Shown here in pieces: positions 24,443-34,137 of a stretch of 64,000 nt of DNA. The stretch is from Rhizobium sp. EC-SD404 (GTDB taxonomy: Bacteria > Pseudomonadota > Alphaproteobacteria > Rhizobiales > Rhizobiaceae), in contig NZ_LR701459.1 in assembly GCF_902498825.1 (NCBI RefSeq), forward strand, positions 2,276,414-2,340,413, given 5' to 3'. Below the pieces are notes generated by a model. It ran no database searches, was not told the DNA's origin, and worked only from the letters and a program-made list of their open reading frames with translations. The position numbers and the translations under genes are program-made. Within the stretch, counting starts at the first letter, position 1; each line of letters opens with the position of its first letter.

Positions 24443-24964
24443 TCAATGTGATGCGGCGCTTTTCTGATTCACATTCAGAGCTGTCGCACCGATAGCCTGC
24501 CGCAGTTGCCGGGGGTCGACAGCAAAGACACTGTTCGGCCTGCCTGCCGCGGCATAAACAATCCCAAAGCCATCAAGCACGCGATCCATCCAGATGCTCG
24601 GCTTCGTCAGATGTCCGATCGGCGCAACGCCACCGATCGCGAATCCGGTTTCGTCGCGAACCCGGCGCGGATCGCACCGGCGAAGGTCGAGGCCATGATG
24701 GCTGCGCAGGAAATCGAGATCCACATTGTGACGACCTGACACGAGTAGCAGGACGATCTCGCCAGCTCCACTGTCTTCGAAGACGAGCGATTTGACGATC
24801 TGAGCCACGTCACAACCGCAAGCCGCCGCAGCTTCTTCTGCCGTGCGTGTCGAGGCGTCGAGCGTGCGGATTTCGATTGCCAGTCCGAGTTCGGCGGCGT
24901 CTGCCGCAACCCTGTCGATGCTCGCCATCTTGGCTCGAGAAGCGTTATTGGTCACCTGTTCCAT
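24443..24964 (-). CDS. YbaK/EbsC-family aminoacyl-tRNA deacylase-like protein
   Basis: A 173-residue YbaK/ProX-type domain, a family that hydrolyses mischarged tRNAs (Cys- or Ala-tRNA-Pro). The conserved Lys is in QIVKSLVFE and the conserved GGVAPIGH loop is present. Which mischarged tRNA it edits is not known. It overlaps the end of the MBL-fold gene by 13 bp if ATG 24964 is used; ATG 24928 is the alternative. It looks like the last gene of the rlpA/tmk/metG/tatD gene series. Confidence 0.88.
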   Translation of the reverse strand: MEQVTNNASRAKMASIDRVAADAAELGLAIEIRTLDASTRTAEEAAAACGCDVAQIVKSLVFEDSGAGEIVLLLVSGRHNVDLDFLRSHHGLDLRRCDPRRVRDETGFAIGGVAPIGHLTKPSIWMDRVLDGFGIVYAAAGRPNSVFAVDPRQLRQAIGATALNVNQKSAASH

Positions 24965-25794
24965 TCCTCCAGCGAGAAGTCCCGTTCAAAGCGCAGCAGA
25001 TCGAACGCTGGCGTCACGTTGTCCGGCGTCTCTCTGTCGACGGTCGCGTAGTCCATCGGGATATGCATATGTGTCAGATAGGTCTGACGCGGCTTGAGCC
25101 GCTCGATCCAGGACATCGCCTGAGTTAGCGACAGATGGCTCGGATGCTCGCGATACTGGAGCGCATCGATGATCAGAACGTCGAGATTCTGAAGTTTCGA
25201 GACGGTTTCGTCCGGGAAGTCGCTGATATCGCAGCAATAAGCTACGTCACCGATCCGGAAACCCAACGATTGGATAGACCCGTGGATTTGTCGGAGCGGC
25301 CTGAATTCGATATCCCCACCGGCACCTGAGATCACGATCGGCCGATCGTCATCCTCGATCAGAACAGGCATGACGATCGGCGGATAATCGCTGCCTTCCG
25401 GCGTCTCGATGCAATAGGCAAAACCTTCGTGGATCCGTCTCAGCGTGAACGCGTCGGCATGGATCGGCATGCGCCGCCGTGCAGACAGCGCGAATATCCG
25501 CAGATCATCGATGCCGTGGATGTGGTCCGCATGCGGATGGGTGTAGATCACGGCATCGAGTGCGCGAACCTCGGCCGCAATCATCTGAGCGCGGAAATCC
25601 GGTCCGGTATCGATGACCACGGTCGTGCGGCCACCATCCTCTGCAATCTGTTCGATCAGGAACGAAGCGCGGGTACGCCGGTTTTTCGGCTCGCTGGGAT
25701 CGCAAGCGCCCCAGTCGCCGTCGATGCGCGGCGTCCCGGGCGAAGAGCCGCATCCAAGAATGGTGAACCGCCTGCGCACCATGCGGTCGGTCAT
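24952..25794 (-). CDS. MBL-fold metal-dependent hydrolase (PhnP-like)
   Basis: A 280-residue metallo-beta-lactamase-fold protein with the metal motif THPHADHIHGIDDLR and further ligands IDTGPDF and LTHMHIPMD. It resembles cyclic-phosphate phosphodiesterases (PhnP group), but no phosphonate genes are near, so the substrate is open. The frame is open to 26124, but this would overlap tatD. ATG 25794 overlaps the tatD stop as ATGA, pointing to translational coupling. TatD-MBL pairs behind metG are a standard alphaproteobacterial arrangement. Confidence 0.93.
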   Translation of the reverse strand: MTDRMVRRRFTILGCGSSPGTPRIDGDWGACDPSEPKNRRTRASFLIEQIAEDGGRTTVVIDTGPDFRAQMIAAEVRALDAVIYTHPHADHIHGIDDLRIFALSARRRMPIHADAFTLRRIHEGFAYCIETPEGSDYPPIVMPVLIEDDDRPIVISGAGGDIEFRPLRQIHGSIQSLGFRIGDVAYCCDISDFPDETVSKLQNLDVLIIDALQYREHPSHLSLTQAMSWIERLKPRQTYLTHMHIPMDYATVDRETPDNVTPAFDLLRFERDFSLEEWNR

Positions 25795-26585
25795 TCGCTG
25801 TTGGCAGCAATGGCGGGCATGCGCGAAAACACTCTCAACACGTTTTCCGTCGTCTGTTTGGCCAGGACATCGACGCTGATACCTTTGACCTCCGCGAGCA
25901 CGCGCGCCGTCTCGACGACATAAGCTGGCTCGTTGCGTTTTCCACGATAAGGCTGAGGCGCCAGATAAGGTGCGTCCGTTTCGACGAGCAACCGGTCGAT
26001 CGGCACCGTTTTGGCGATTGCACGCAGCGCTTCGGATTTCTTGAAGGTGAGAATGCCCGAAAACGACACGTAGCCGCCAAGCGCCACGCCGACTTCTGCG
26101 AGGCGCGCGCCGGAAGAGAAGCAATGCAGGATGAACGGGAAGGCGCCCTTCCCGCTTTCCTCTTCAAGGATCGCGATCATATCGTCGTCTGCGTTGCGTG
26201 CATGGATCACGAGCGGCAGCCCAGTTTGGCGCGACGCAGCGATGTGTCGGCGAAAGCCCCGAGCCTGAAGGTCGCGTGGTGCCTTGTCGTAGAAATAGTC
26301 AAGGCCGGCTTCGCCCATCGCAACGACTTTGGGATGCCGCGAGAGTTCGATCAGTTCTTCGGTCGTGACATCCTGTTCTTCGGCCGCGTTGTGCGGGTGG
26401 GTGCCGACAGAACAGAACACGTTTTCGTAGGCCTCCGCCAGCGCACGGATGCCGTCGAAGCGGCGCACGCGCGTCGAGATCGTGACGAGCCGACCGACGC
26501 CGGCCACCCGTGCGCGCTCCACTATGGCGTCGCGCTCCTCGGCAAAATCGGGAAAGTCGAGATGGCAATGGCTATCGATAAGCAT
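25791..26585 (-). CDS. TatD-family metal-dependent DNase/hydrolase
   Basis: A 264-residue TIM-barrel hydrolase of the TatD family, reported as Mg-dependent 3'-5' exonucleases. Signatures: N-terminal metal site MLIDSHCHLDFPDF, GEAGLDYFYD, and LLVETDAPYLAP. ATG 26585 is chosen over GTG 26591 because GAGG lies seven bases upstream. It follows metG by 36 bp and overlaps the MBL gene by four bases. Confidence 0.95.
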   Translation of the reverse strand: MLIDSHCHLDFPDFAEERDAIVERARVAGVGRLVTISTRVRRFDGIRALAEAYENVFCSVGTHPHNAAEEQDVTTEELIELSRHPKVVAMGEAGLDYFYDKAPRDLQARGFRRHIAASRQTGLPLVIHARNADDDMIAILEEESGKGAFPFILHCFSSGARLAEVGVALGGYVSFSGILTFKKSEALRAIAKTVPIDRLLVETDAPYLAPQPYRGKRNEPAYVVETARVLAEVKGISVDVLAKQTTENVLRVFSRMPAIAANSE

Positions 26586-26621
26586 TCCCACGCCTCATGC
26601 TTGTTTTTGACGATCCGGCGC

Positions 26622-28172
26622 TCAGACGCTTTCGGGCGCCACGTAGCGCGGAAAGACACCCGATGGTGTCGGCAACGCAGTGCCGCTCACCAACCGTCCG
26701 GCATCGCCCAACTGCGCGAAGTCGCGCGCGTCTTCGCCGACCGCCAGGAGATCCAGCAGCTTTGCGGCTGATTGCGGCATGAAGGGCTGGCAGAGAATGG
26801 CCACCTGCCGGATGACCTCGATCGTGACATAGAGCACGGTTTCCATGCGCGCCGGATCGGTCTTGCGCAGCGCCCATGGTTCTTCACCGGCGAAATAGCG
26901 GTTGGCATCGGAAACGACTGTGAACACGCGGGCCAATGCCTTGTGGATCGCCTGCGCATTCATGTCGTCGCGGACCGGCTCCAGAAGCGCATCGGCGGCA
27001 GACAGAATCTCACGGTCGTTGGCCGACAGCTCGCCACAAGCCGGCACCCTGCCCTCGCAGTTCTTAGCGATCATCGACAGCGACCGCTGGGCCAGATTGC
27101 CGAGATCGTTGGCAAGATCGGCATTGGTGCGCGTCGCGATCGCGTCCTCGCTGTAGTTGCCGTCCTGCCCGAACGGCACCTCTCGCAGCAGGAAGTAGCG
27201 TACCTGGTCCAGCCCGAAATGCGTGACGAGATCGAACGGATCGACGACGTTGCCGACCGATTTGGACATCTTCTCCCCGCGATTGAAGACGAAGCCATGG
27301 GCATAGACGCGCTTCGGTAGAGGCAGGCCAGCCGACATCAAAAATGCCGGCCAATAGACCGCATGGAAGCGGATGATGTCCTTGCCGATGATGTGGATGT
27401 CCGCAGGCCAGAAAGCCGCTCTCTCACTGTTTTCATCGGGATAGCCCGTTGCGGTGATGTAGTTTGTGAGGGCGTCGACCCACACATACATCACGTGCCG
27501 CTCGTCGCCGGGAACCTTGATGCCCCAATCGAACGTCGTGCGCGACATGGACAGGTCCTTGAGCCCGCCCTTCACGAAGGAGATGACCTCGTTGCGTCGT
27601 TCGGCCGGGCCGATGAAGTCGGGGTTCTCCTCGTAGTGCTTCAGCAATGGTTCGGCGAAGGCCGAGAGCTTGAAGAAATAGCTCTCCTCTTCGACCCATT
27701 CGACGATCGTCCCCTGCGGCCCGTAGCGCTGGCCATCGGCGCGCAGTTCGGTCTCGCCTTCCTGGTAATAGGCCTCGTCACGGACCGAGTACCAGCCGGA
27801 GTAGACATCCTTGTAGAGGTGACCGGCGGCCTCCATCCGCTGCCAGATGTCCCGGCAGGCGGCATGGTGACGCTCTTCGCTCGTGCGGATGAAATCATCA
27901 TTCGACGCGTTGAGAAGTTCGCCCATCTTCTTGAATTCGGACGAATTCCGGTCTGCAAGCTCTTGCACGTCCATCTCGAGCTTGCGCGCAGTCTGCAGCA
28001 TCTTCTGGCCGTGCTCGTCCGTCCCGGTGAGGAACAGGACGTCCTTGCCGTCATGGCGCTGGAAGCGCGCCAAGGCATCGGTCGCGATCAACTCGTAGGC
28101 ATGGCCGATATGCGGCTTCGCATTCGGATAGGAAATGGCGGTCGTGATGTAGAAGCGATTGTTCTTGTTCAT
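26622..28172 (-). CDS. metG: Methionyl-tRNA synthetase
   Basis: A 516-residue class I synthetase charging tRNA-Met. HIGH is exact at residues 21-24 (KPHIGHAYE) and KMSKS appears as [10 protein letters not shown]. The connective peptide lacks the paired cysteines of zinc-binding MetRS, and there is no C-terminal tRNA-binding appendix, so it is the short alphaproteobacterial form. The frame is open to 28196, but ATG 28172 ([10 protein letters not shown]) is preferred. holB ends 57 bp upstream and tatD begins 36 bp downstream. Confidence 0.97.
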   Translation of the reverse strand: MNKNNRFYITTAISYPNAKPHIGHAYELIATDALARFQRHDGKDVLFLTGTDEHGQKMLQTARKLEMDVQELADRNSSEFKKMGELLNASNDDFIRTSEERHHAACRDIWQRMEAAGHLYKDVYSGWYSVRDEAYYQEGETELRADGQRYGPQGTIVEWVEEESYFFKLSAFAEPLLKHYEENPDFIGPAERRNEVISFVKGGLKDLSMSRTTFDWGIKVPGDERHVMYVWVDALTNYITATGYPDENSERAAFWPADIHIIGKDIIRFHAVYWPAFLMSAGLPLPKRVYAHGFVFNRGEKMSKSVGNVVDPFDLVTHFGLDQVRYFLLREVPFGQDGNYSEDAIATRTNADLANDLGNLAQRSLSMIAKNCEGRVPACGELSANDREILSAADALLEPVRDDMNAQAIHKALARVFTVVSDANRYFAGEEPWALRKTDPARMETVLYVTIEVIRQVAILCQPFMPQSAAKLLDLLAVGEDARDFAQLGDAGRLVSGTALPTPSGVFPRYVAPESV

Positions 28173-28228
28173 GGCGTCGGGATCGAGCGGTTCCATTGCG
28201 TTTGTGGCGTCTTAGGACAAAAGCCCGG

Positions 28229-29275
28229 TCATGGCCATGGCTGAGCGGCCTCGATCAGCACGCCCAGCAGTGAAAGCATCGTTTGCTTCCGGTCGAGATT
28301 GTAGGCCTGAGCCGTCTGCAGGTCACGGGAGGCCCGCTCGGCGGCCTCTGCCTGCCGCGCGGCACGGGCAGTCATGCCCTGAACGCCGGAGTCGTGCGCC
28401 ATGTCGCCAAGGCGTGCCAGCGCATAGTCGCTGAAGAAACCGTAGGCCTCCTCACGCTCTCGCGCGGCCAGCGTATCGGCCAGCGCGTGCATGTCGCGGC
28501 GCGAGGCGTCCTTGCCGGCCTGGAGGAGCTTTTCGAGGGCGTCGATGAGATCCAGCCCTCCATAGTTCAGCATCATGATCGCACGGCGCAGGCTGCCTTC
28601 CGAGCGCAGAGCAACTTTCTCGATCACCGCAGCGTCGAGACTGGCACCGACCGGCAGCCGACGCAGTCCCGCAGCCACCTCTTCGGGAAAGAGCTGTGTG
28701 AGGCGAAGCGTCAGGCATCGAGACCGGATGGTGGGCAGGAGCCTGCCGGGCGCATGGGAAACCACGAGGAACATCGCCCGCGCCGGCGGCTCCTCGAGCA
28801 TCTTGAGGATCGCGTTCGCGGCGGACCGATGCAGATCGTCGGCCGGATCGACAATGACGATGCGCCATCCGCCGGTTCCGGATGTCTGCTGCAGGAAGCG
28901 CCCTGCCCGCCGAACTTCGTCCACGGTGATTGCGCTCTTCACGCGGCCGGTCTTCTCGTCGACCGGACGCGTAAGATGCAAAAGGTCGTGGGAAGCGCCG
29001 GAAGCGACCTGGCGAAAGACTGAAGATGCGGGGTCGGGAACGGCAAGCGTCTCGGGGGCCTTCGCCGGATCGGGATAAGTCAGGACGTGCTGCGCGAAAT
29101 GGAACGCGAGCGTTGCCTTGCCGATGCCTTCCGGGCCCTCGATCAGCACCGCGTGGTGAATGCGTCCGCTGCGATAGGCCTGCGCAAGGAACGCGGCCGC
29201 GTCGTGATGCCCGACAAGACCGGGATTCTCACGAGGGCTGATCCCGCCATCAAGGCCGTCAGCGTCAGAGGTCAA
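28229..29275 (-). CDS. holB: DNA polymerase III subunit delta'
   Basis: A 348-residue clamp-loader subunit. The AAA+ core has [17 protein letters not shown] (modified P-loop), and the sensor region [39 protein letters not shown] block is recognisable, as is the sensor-1 RSRCLTLRL. Delta' does not hydrolyse ATP itself. Its ATG overlaps the tmk stop by four bases (29272-29275), so it is translationally coupled to tmk; metG follows. Confidence 0.95.
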   Translation of the reverse strand: MTSDADGLDGGISPRENPGLVGHHDAAAFLAQAYRSGRIHHAVLIEGPEGIGKATLAFHFAQHVLTYPDPAKAPETLAVPDPASSVFRQVASGASHDLLHLTRPVDEKTGRVKSAITVDEVRRAGRFLQQTSGTGGWRIVIVDPADDLHRSAANAILKMLEEPPARAMFLVVSHAPGRLLPTIRSRCLTLRLTQLFPEEVAAGLRRLPVGASLDAAVIEKVALRSEGSLRRAIMMLNYGGLDLIDALEKLLQAGKDASRRDMHALADTLAAREREEAYGFFSDYALARLGDMAHDSGVQGMTARAARQAEAAERASRDLQTAQAYNLDRKQTMLSLLGVLIEAAQPWP

Positions 29276-29979
29276 GATCTGGCACTCCCTTGGCGGCGAT
29301 CCATGCGATGCAGTTGAAGATCGACCAGGGCAAGAATGTCTGCCGTCACGTCGGAAAGCGGCTGCGTTCCGTCGACGATCTTGCAGCGGTCCGGTTCGGC
29401 CAGCGCGATATCGAGAAACGCCTGGCGCCGCATCTCATGCGTTGCCACAGCCTCCTTCTCGAACCGGTCGGGCGCCACCTGGTCGCCGGCTCTTTGCGCC
29501 GCACGCTGCAGGCCTGTCGCGGCGGGAACGTCTATGACGATGGTGAGATCCGGGATCAATCCGTTGACGGCGATCCGTTCGAGTGCCTTGACGAATTGCG
29601 GCTCGAGATTGCCCGTCACGCCCTGGTAAACACGCGTCGAATCCATGAACCGATCGCAAAGCACGATCGTCCCCCGCGCGACGGCCGGCCGGATGACCTC
29701 TTCGACGTGGTCGCTACGCGCCGCCGCAAAGAGCGTCGCTTCCATGCGAATGCCGAATTCCTCGGCGGCGCCCGACAGGAGCACGTGCCGCACGGCTTCG
29801 GCGCCGGGTGAACCGCCCGGTTCGCGCGTTGCGAGAACGTCGTATCCGCGTAGCGTCAACGTTTCCCTCAAAGCTCGAACCTGTGTGGACTTGCCGGTGC
29901 CCTCGCCGCCTTCGAACGTGATGAATATGCCGCGGCGTTCGGACAAGATGGGCGTTACCTGAAGAAGTTCATGTGGCAA
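29272..29979 (-). CDS. tmk: Thymidylate kinase
   Basis: A 235-residue dTMP kinase. The P-loop GGEGTGKST is at about 24-32, the DR(F/Y) region is [14 protein letters not shown], and the LID region is rich in Arg/Glu. The N-terminus before the P-loop is about 14 residues longer than usual; ATG 29979 has no strong ribosome site, and a TTG codon 11 codons in, preceded by CAGGTAA, may be the true start. holB overlaps its end. The D,D-carboxypeptidase gene lies 89 bp upstream. Confidence 0.95.
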   Translation of the reverse strand: MPHELLQVTPILSERRGIFITFEGGEGTGKSTQVRALRETLTLRGYDVLATREPGGSPGAEAVRHVLLSGAAEEFGIRMEATLFAAARSDHVEEVIRPAVARGTIVLCDRFMDSTRVYQGVTGNLEPQFVKALERIAVNGLIPDLTIVIDVPAATGLQRAAQRAGDQVAPDRFEKEAVATHEMRRQAFLDIALAEPDRCKIVDGTQPLSDVTADILALVDLQLHRMDRRQGSARS

Positions 29980-30068
29980 GCCCGGAAGCTCGGGCCGATC
30001 CCGGGTGTCTTAACGGAATTCCACCCGGCGGTGAACCGCCTTTAGAACGGCCCTGTGCGTTGATGCGG

Positions 30069-31235
30069 CTACATCCAGCCGAGCAGCAATTCCTGCAGCG
30101 CGTCGAGAGCCTGCCGGTGGATGGGCCCCTCGCCGACCGCAGCCGCCGCATAGAGCGGGGTTTCCTGGCTGAGCGTCTCGCCGATCCAGACGCGAAGATG
30201 TCCGACCTGTGCGCCCTCTTCGAGCGGCGCTTCTAGCGGCCAGTCATAGACGATCCGCGCCGACAGCCGGTCGGCATTGGCTGCCGGCACGAAGATGTCG
30301 ATCGGGCCCTTGGCCTTCAGCGGCACGGAGCCGCCTTCCCCACCATAGACGCTCGCCCAGCCGACGACTTCGTCGGCTGCAAAAACCGGACGACGCTCGA
30401 AGGCGCGCATGCCCCATTCCAGGATCTTGCGCGCTTCCTCGGCGCGCTCCCGCTCGGTCGCCATTCCGCTCATGGCGAGAAAAAGCCGTCGACCATCCCG
30501 GTCGATCGAGGAGACGATGGCGTAGCCAGATTCTTCCGTGTAGCCGGTCTTCAGGCCGTCGACGCCGATATTTGCGTTCAGCAGCGGGTTGCGGTTGGAC
30601 TGACGGATATCGTTCCAGGTGAAATCGGGCTGCGAATAGAAGCGATAATATTCAGGATAAGCCGCTTGGATATGCCGTGCCAGCACGACGAGCTCGCGCA
30701 TGGTTACGCGGGCATCCGGATGCGGCAGACCCGTCGCATTGCCGAAGACGGACGTTTCCATGCCCAATTGTCGGGCGCGCTCGGTCATCAGGCCCGCGAA
30801 GTTCGGCTCCGAACCTGCCATGCCTTCGGCAATCACGATGCATGCATCGTTGCCGGACTGGACGATGACGCCCTGGATAAGGTCTTCCAGACGAATGGAG
30901 GACCCGAGTTCCGCAAACATAGTCGATGTGCCGGAAATAGCGCCGCCCGTCCGCCAGGCGTTTTCAGAAACGACGAACTCGTCGTTCATCGAAAGGCGGC
31001 CCGACTTGATGGCGCTGAAAACGAGTTCCATCGTCATCAGCTTGGCGAGAGATGCCGGAGGAACGGCTTCGTTTTCGTTCTTGGCGTAGAGGACCGTGCC
31101 TGTTTCAGCCTCGACCAGATAGGCCTGCTTGGCGCGTGTCTCGAACAGCTGAGCATGCGCTAAACCCATGCATGCCACCCAGAGGATGACGCTGAAACCG
31201 ATCACACGTGCGAAATCATTGGTCGAACGAGCCAT
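30069..31235 (-). CDS. D-alanyl-D-alanine carboxypeptidase (PBP5/DacF family)
   Basis: A 388-residue periplasmic low-molecular-weight penicillin-binding protein that trims the terminal D-Ala of peptidoglycan stem peptides. It has a signal peptide ending AHAQ (residues 1-29), the active-site tetrad SLAK at 62-65, SGN near 125 and KTG near 225, then a PBP5 C-terminal beta domain and a likely amphipathic membrane-anchoring end (LDALQELLLGWM). The frame reaches 31283, but ATG 31235 with a GGGGTGG element and an immediate signal peptide is preferred. It lies between rlpA and tmk on the same strand. Confidence 0.94.
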   Translation of the reverse strand: MARSTNDFARVIGFSVILWVACMGLAHAQLFETRAKQAYLVEAETGTVLYAKNENEAVPPASLAKLMTMELVFSAIKSGRLSMNDEFVVSENAWRTGGAISGTSTMFAELGSSIRLEDLIQGVIVQSGNDACIVIAEGMAGSEPNFAGLMTERARQLGMETSVFGNATGLPHPDARVTMRELVVLARHIQAAYPEYYRFYSQPDFTWNDIRQSNRNPLLNANIGVDGLKTGYTEESGYAIVSSIDRDGRRLFLAMSGMATERERAEEARKILEWGMRAFERRPVFAADEVVGWASVYGGEGGSVPLKAKGPIDIFVPAANADRLSARIVYDWPLEAPLEEGAQVGHLRVWIGETLSQETPLYAAAAVGEGPIHRQALDALQELLLGWM

Positions 31236-31355
31236 GCCGCCACCCCAGTCCAAAGGCATCCCTACCGAGACTGAGCGTAGCAAGCGGAACGACCCCGATC
31301 AATAAATCCTCGGGGCACGTTTCCGATTTATGGGTAACGGGTAGGTCAGCAAGCC

Positions 31356-32543
31356 TTAACGGCTGGCAGCCGTCCGGTTTTTCCAGGCGCCGATGATCGT
31401 TTCCACCGACAAGACGGCATCATCGTCGACCAGAACCGTATCGAAGGCGCCGGAAGCCGCCTGCAGACGATTTTCCGCATAGGCCGACACCGAAACACGT
31501 TCCGTCTTCGCAGTCTCGAACGAAGGCCGCTCGGGCAGAACGGGACCGATATCGGGCAACGTCAGAACAACGGCAAGAGCCTCGCCACCGACGGGTGCTA
31601 CGGCAGGCGCTGCAGTCGCGTCGAGCGTCTGCGCGGCGATGTTGGTCGACTCGATCTGCTGTGCGACAGGTGCTGCTGGCGCTTCCGTAGACGCTGTTGG
31701 TTCAGCTGCCGGCTGAAGCAACTGCTGCTGCGCCATCTGGGCGTCGCTCATGACACCCGGCACGCCGCTTGCTGCGCCGCTGTTCATCGCCAGCATCACG
31801 CCGGATGCGATCTGGCCTTCGGGGGCGACCGTGGGGCCATTCTCGCCAGGACGGCGATAGGACGCCATCAGAAACGGCATGTCGTGGCCGTCCAACTCGG
31901 CTGGACCGACATATTCGACGTTGACGCTGGCGACGCCGTCATTCTTGAAATCAAGCAGATCGGCTGCCTTGCTCGAAACGTCGATGATCCGTCCGCGGGT
32001 AAACGGTCCGCGGTCGTTCACTCTCACCATCACGGAATGGCCGTTCTCTTCGTTCGTCACGCGCGCATAGCTCGGCAATGGGAAGGTGGGATGCGCCGCG
32101 GAAAGATGGTGCTGATCGTAGACTTCACCATTGGCCGTGCGTCGACCGTGGAAATTAGGTCCGTACCAGGACGCCAATCCGGAGCGATTGTAGTCGGGAT
32201 CCTCGGCCGGCGTGTACCATTTACCAGCTATTTGATAGGGTTTTCCCACCATCTGGCGTCCGCCGCCTTTAGGGACCGAAAGCGCTGTCGTAACGCGTGT
32301 GCTCGCTGGCACGCCATATTCTGCTTCGGTGAATGGCGGCGCCGTATCGATTTTAGCCTGCTGAACGATCGGCTCGGAAGTGGCGGTGCTGTCGCCGGTC
32401 GTCGTGCATGCCGCCGTCGAAAGGCCGAGGAAGCAGAGGGTCACGACGCGGCTTACGCCCAACGAACGAAACGATGCTGCTTGCGCGCTGTCGTTGCTGT
32501 GTCGATGCGCCCCCGCACCAGATGGTCTTTTTGAATTGGTCAA
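31356..32543 (-). CDS. rlpA: RlpA-like septal lytic transglycosylase, lipoprotein
   Basis: A 395-residue envelope protein. Its double-psi beta-barrel holds GLASWYGPNFHGRRTANGE and VRVNDRGPFTRGRIIDVS, including the catalytic Asp/His region of RlpA transglycosylases that cut naked glycan at division septa. A lipobox (LSTAAC) about 40 residues in makes it a lipoprotein. The frame is open to ATG 32651, but that start puts 70 residues before the lipobox. TTG 32543, with GAGAGG just upstream, is the better start. The long Ala/Pro/Gln-rich C-terminal part has no clear SPOR domain that I can recognise. Confidence 0.88.
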   Translation of the reverse strand: MTNSKRPSGAGAHRHSNDSAQAASFRSLGVSRVVTLCFLGLSTAACTTTGDSTATSEPIVQQAKIDTAPPFTEAEYGVPASTRVTTALSVPKGGGRQMVGKPYQIAGKWYTPAEDPDYNRSGLASWYGPNFHGRRTANGEVYDQHHLSAAHPTFPLPSYARVTNEENGHSVMVRVNDRGPFTRGRIIDVSSKAADLLDFKNDGVASVNVEYVGPAELDGHDMPFLMASYRRPGENGPTVAPEGQIASGVMLAMNSGAASGVPGVMSDAQMAQQQLLQPAAEPTASTEAPAAPVAQQIESTNIAAQTLDATAAPAVAPVGGEALAVVLTLPDIGPVLPERPSFETAKTERVSVSAYAENRLQAASGAFDTVLVDDDAVLSVETIIGAWKNRTAASR

Positions 32544-32717
32544 GCCGCCTCTCGTCCCGCAAAGTCTGCCACCAGAGCGCCGTAAAATACACCGGCGGCT
32601 CGGCGACACAACGTCCCCACGTTCTCGGTCGCCTAAATCCCGGTCAATCATGGCAGAAATGAGAAGGGCGCGGCCACATTTGCGACCGCGCCCCGCGACA
32701 AAATCTACGAAATCTAA

Positions 32718-33113
32718 CTAGCTCTCGATGCGAGCGCTGCCGCTCTGACCATCATCTCTAACCCACGTAATGGTCGCATCGCCGGTCTTTTCGATGGTGA
32801 AACAGGACACTTCGCCCTTGTACCATGTGGGAAATTGCTGGCAGAGATTTGCGCCCTCCACCCACCATTTCCCGGTCTCGCGCGGGGCGAAGAAGCGGGC
32901 GAGGCCCAACTCGGATCCATCTCCGGTGACGGTGCCATCCACATTGTAAATCAAGGGAAATTCACCGCCATAAGGGGTCGAGAGATAGACCCGTTTCCCC
33001 GATATCAGCGTTTCCAGTCCATTGCCCTCGACGGGCTCTTGTGCCGAGGCGACGCTCAAGAGCAAGGCCGACGATAGGGTCGCAAAGGCGACCAGCTTGT
33101 TCAACGCGTTCAT
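32718..33113 (-). CDS. Small secreted protein, unknown family
   Basis: A 131-residue protein with a clear signal peptide (MNALNKLVAFATLSSALLL..., cleavage near ASAQ). The mature part is rich in Gly, Trp and Tyr, with GKRVYLSTPYGGEFPLIY and GKWWVEGANLCQQFPTWY and two cysteines about 17 residues apart that could form a disulfide. I recognise the general look of rhizobial exported hypothetical proteins but no function. Two ATGs are tandem (33116, 33113); GGAG spacing favours 33113. It stands alone between rlpA and tRNA-Ser. Confidence 0.75.
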   Translation of the reverse strand: MNALNKLVAFATLSSALLLSVASAQEPVEGNGLETLISGKRVYLSTPYGGEFPLIYNVDGTVTGDGSELGLARFFAPRETGKWWVEGANLCQQFPTWYKGEVSCFTIEKTGDATITWVRDDGQSGSARIES

Positions 33114-33382
33114 CATCGTCTCCAGATCAGGTAAAGCTGTCTGGTTCTGAAAACGCAGGGTCATGCCGAACGGTTCAACGTAAGGCAGGCTGTTGCGGGC
33201 AAGATCGGTCACTTTTTCTTGCCTTTTGATATAAAGGCATTTTCTTGGACGCGGCTGGATTGTGCGGCCGACGAGCGGTGCCATTGACGCCGCTGTTTCC
33301 CACGCGCTAGAAGCGCCGATGCTCGGAAAGCGCAGCGATCGCCCCATGATCCGAACCAGCGCAGATCGAACGATGCACCTAT

Positions 33383-33472
33383 GGAGGGGTGGCCGAGCGG
33401 TTTAAGGCACCGGTCTTGAAAACCGGCGTGCGGGAGACCGTACCGTGGGTTCGAATCCCACCCCCTCCGCCA
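33383..33472 (+). tRNA. tRNA-Ser (anticodon TGA)
   Basis: A 90-nt class II tRNA with encoded CCA. The acceptor pairs GGAGGGG with CCCCTCC, followed by discriminator G. The anticodon loop CTTGAAA gives TGA (reads UCA). A long variable arm lies between the anticodon and T-arms, as expected for serine. A 17-nt near-copy of its anticodon-arm region occurs at 33546-33562. Confidence 0.97.
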
Positions 33473-33671
33473 CACGCCTATAGACTGGATCTATCGGACC
33501 TCGCTCGGGGCCACTGCCGAACCTCGTGACATTGCAGAACGAGCCTTAAGGCGCCGGTCTTGCAGGCATGAAAGTCGCTGCTCGAACGATCGGCGAATAA
33601 CGATACTTCGGGACGAAATAATTGTCTGAAACCGAAGTTGGGTTTCCTCCCAAAGGAGACCGCCAGCTCAA
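33473..33671. other. Spacer downstream of tRNA-Ser
   Basis: About 200 bp with the tRNA fragment copy. A 65-codon minus-strand frame (33478-33675) overlaps the start of this region and touches the stop of the 113-residue gene as ATGA, but its composition does not look protein-like and it is not called. Confidence 0.4.
33546..33562 (+). repeat. Partial duplicate of tRNA-Ser (16 of 17 nt)
   Basis: TTAAGGCGCCGGTCTTG matches 33402-33418 inside tRNA-Ser (TTAAGGCACCGGTCTTG) with one mismatch, in direct orientation and 144 bp away. The matched part covers the end of the D-arm and the 5' half of the anticodon arm, a region often used as an attachment site by integrases. It may be an att-type scar. 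No integrase is present in the window. Confidence 0.6.
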
Positions 33672-34013
33672 TCAAATCCAGAAAGATCCGATAGTCGCAA
33701 CATCGTCGCGCAGACCGAAGATGACGGGTCCTTCAGCGGGATCGAAGCGATCTTCCAGCTGTTCGTAATAGGTCCGGATCCCGAGCGACGCATCGCCGGT
33801 TGCACTGTCCGTTTCCACAAAGCTTTGTTGCTGCGTCAGGACAGCCGCTCCGATCAAGCCGGCTGCTTGCAGTGTCGCGGCCCGCCGTGCTGGCGTAACC
33901 GTTGAAACAATCGCATTCTTGATCGTGGAGAGGTCATCGGCCGGAGCCGGAGGCGCCGCGGCAGCCGACCAGGCCATTGTGCTTTGAACAATCGGCGTAT
34001 CCATGCCTGCCAT
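33672..34013 (-). CDS. Hypothetical protein, 113 residues, no family recognised
   Basis: A protein with an Ala/Pro-rich N-terminal third, a short hydrophobic segment (LQAAGLIGAAVLT) and an acidic C-terminal half. I cannot place it in any family. The case for its being real is a strong ribosome site (AGGAG, eight bases before ATG 34013) and the isolated position on the strand of the neighbouring ntrX. ATG 34004 is an alternative start. It lies in the inferred rearrangement zone next to tRNA-Ser. Confidence 0.5.
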   Translation of the reverse strand: MAGMDTPIVQSTMAWSAAAAPPAPADDLSTIKNAIVSTVTPARRAATLQAAGLIGAAVLTQQQSFVETDSATGDASLGIRTYYEQLEDRFDPAEGPVIFGLRDDVATIGSFWI

Positions 34014-34137
34014 CGCTCAACTCCTCGTGCGTTCCGATCAGCCAGGACAATCAAAAGGTCTGGCGGCGCGAATGAGATCCTTTCACGGAAAAGTTTCCGC
34101 CCACAGGGTTAAGGAACGATGAAGGTGAACGTTTTCG

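Noticed and set aside
24952-26124. Full 390-codon reading for the MBL-fold gene
   Set aside because: The first 110 codons lie inside tatD in another frame; the MBL fold starts properly at 25794, coupled to the tatD stop.
30027-30040. GGCGGT/ACCGCC hairpin between tmk and the carboxypeptidase gene
   Set aside because: Loop of two bases and no T-run on the relevant strand; not a convincing terminator.
33478-33675. A 65-codon minus-strand frame overlapping the stop of the 113-residue gene as ATGA
   Set aside because: The overlap looks like coupling, but the sequence is not protein-like and it runs through the tRNA fragment copy; kept only as part of the spacer description.
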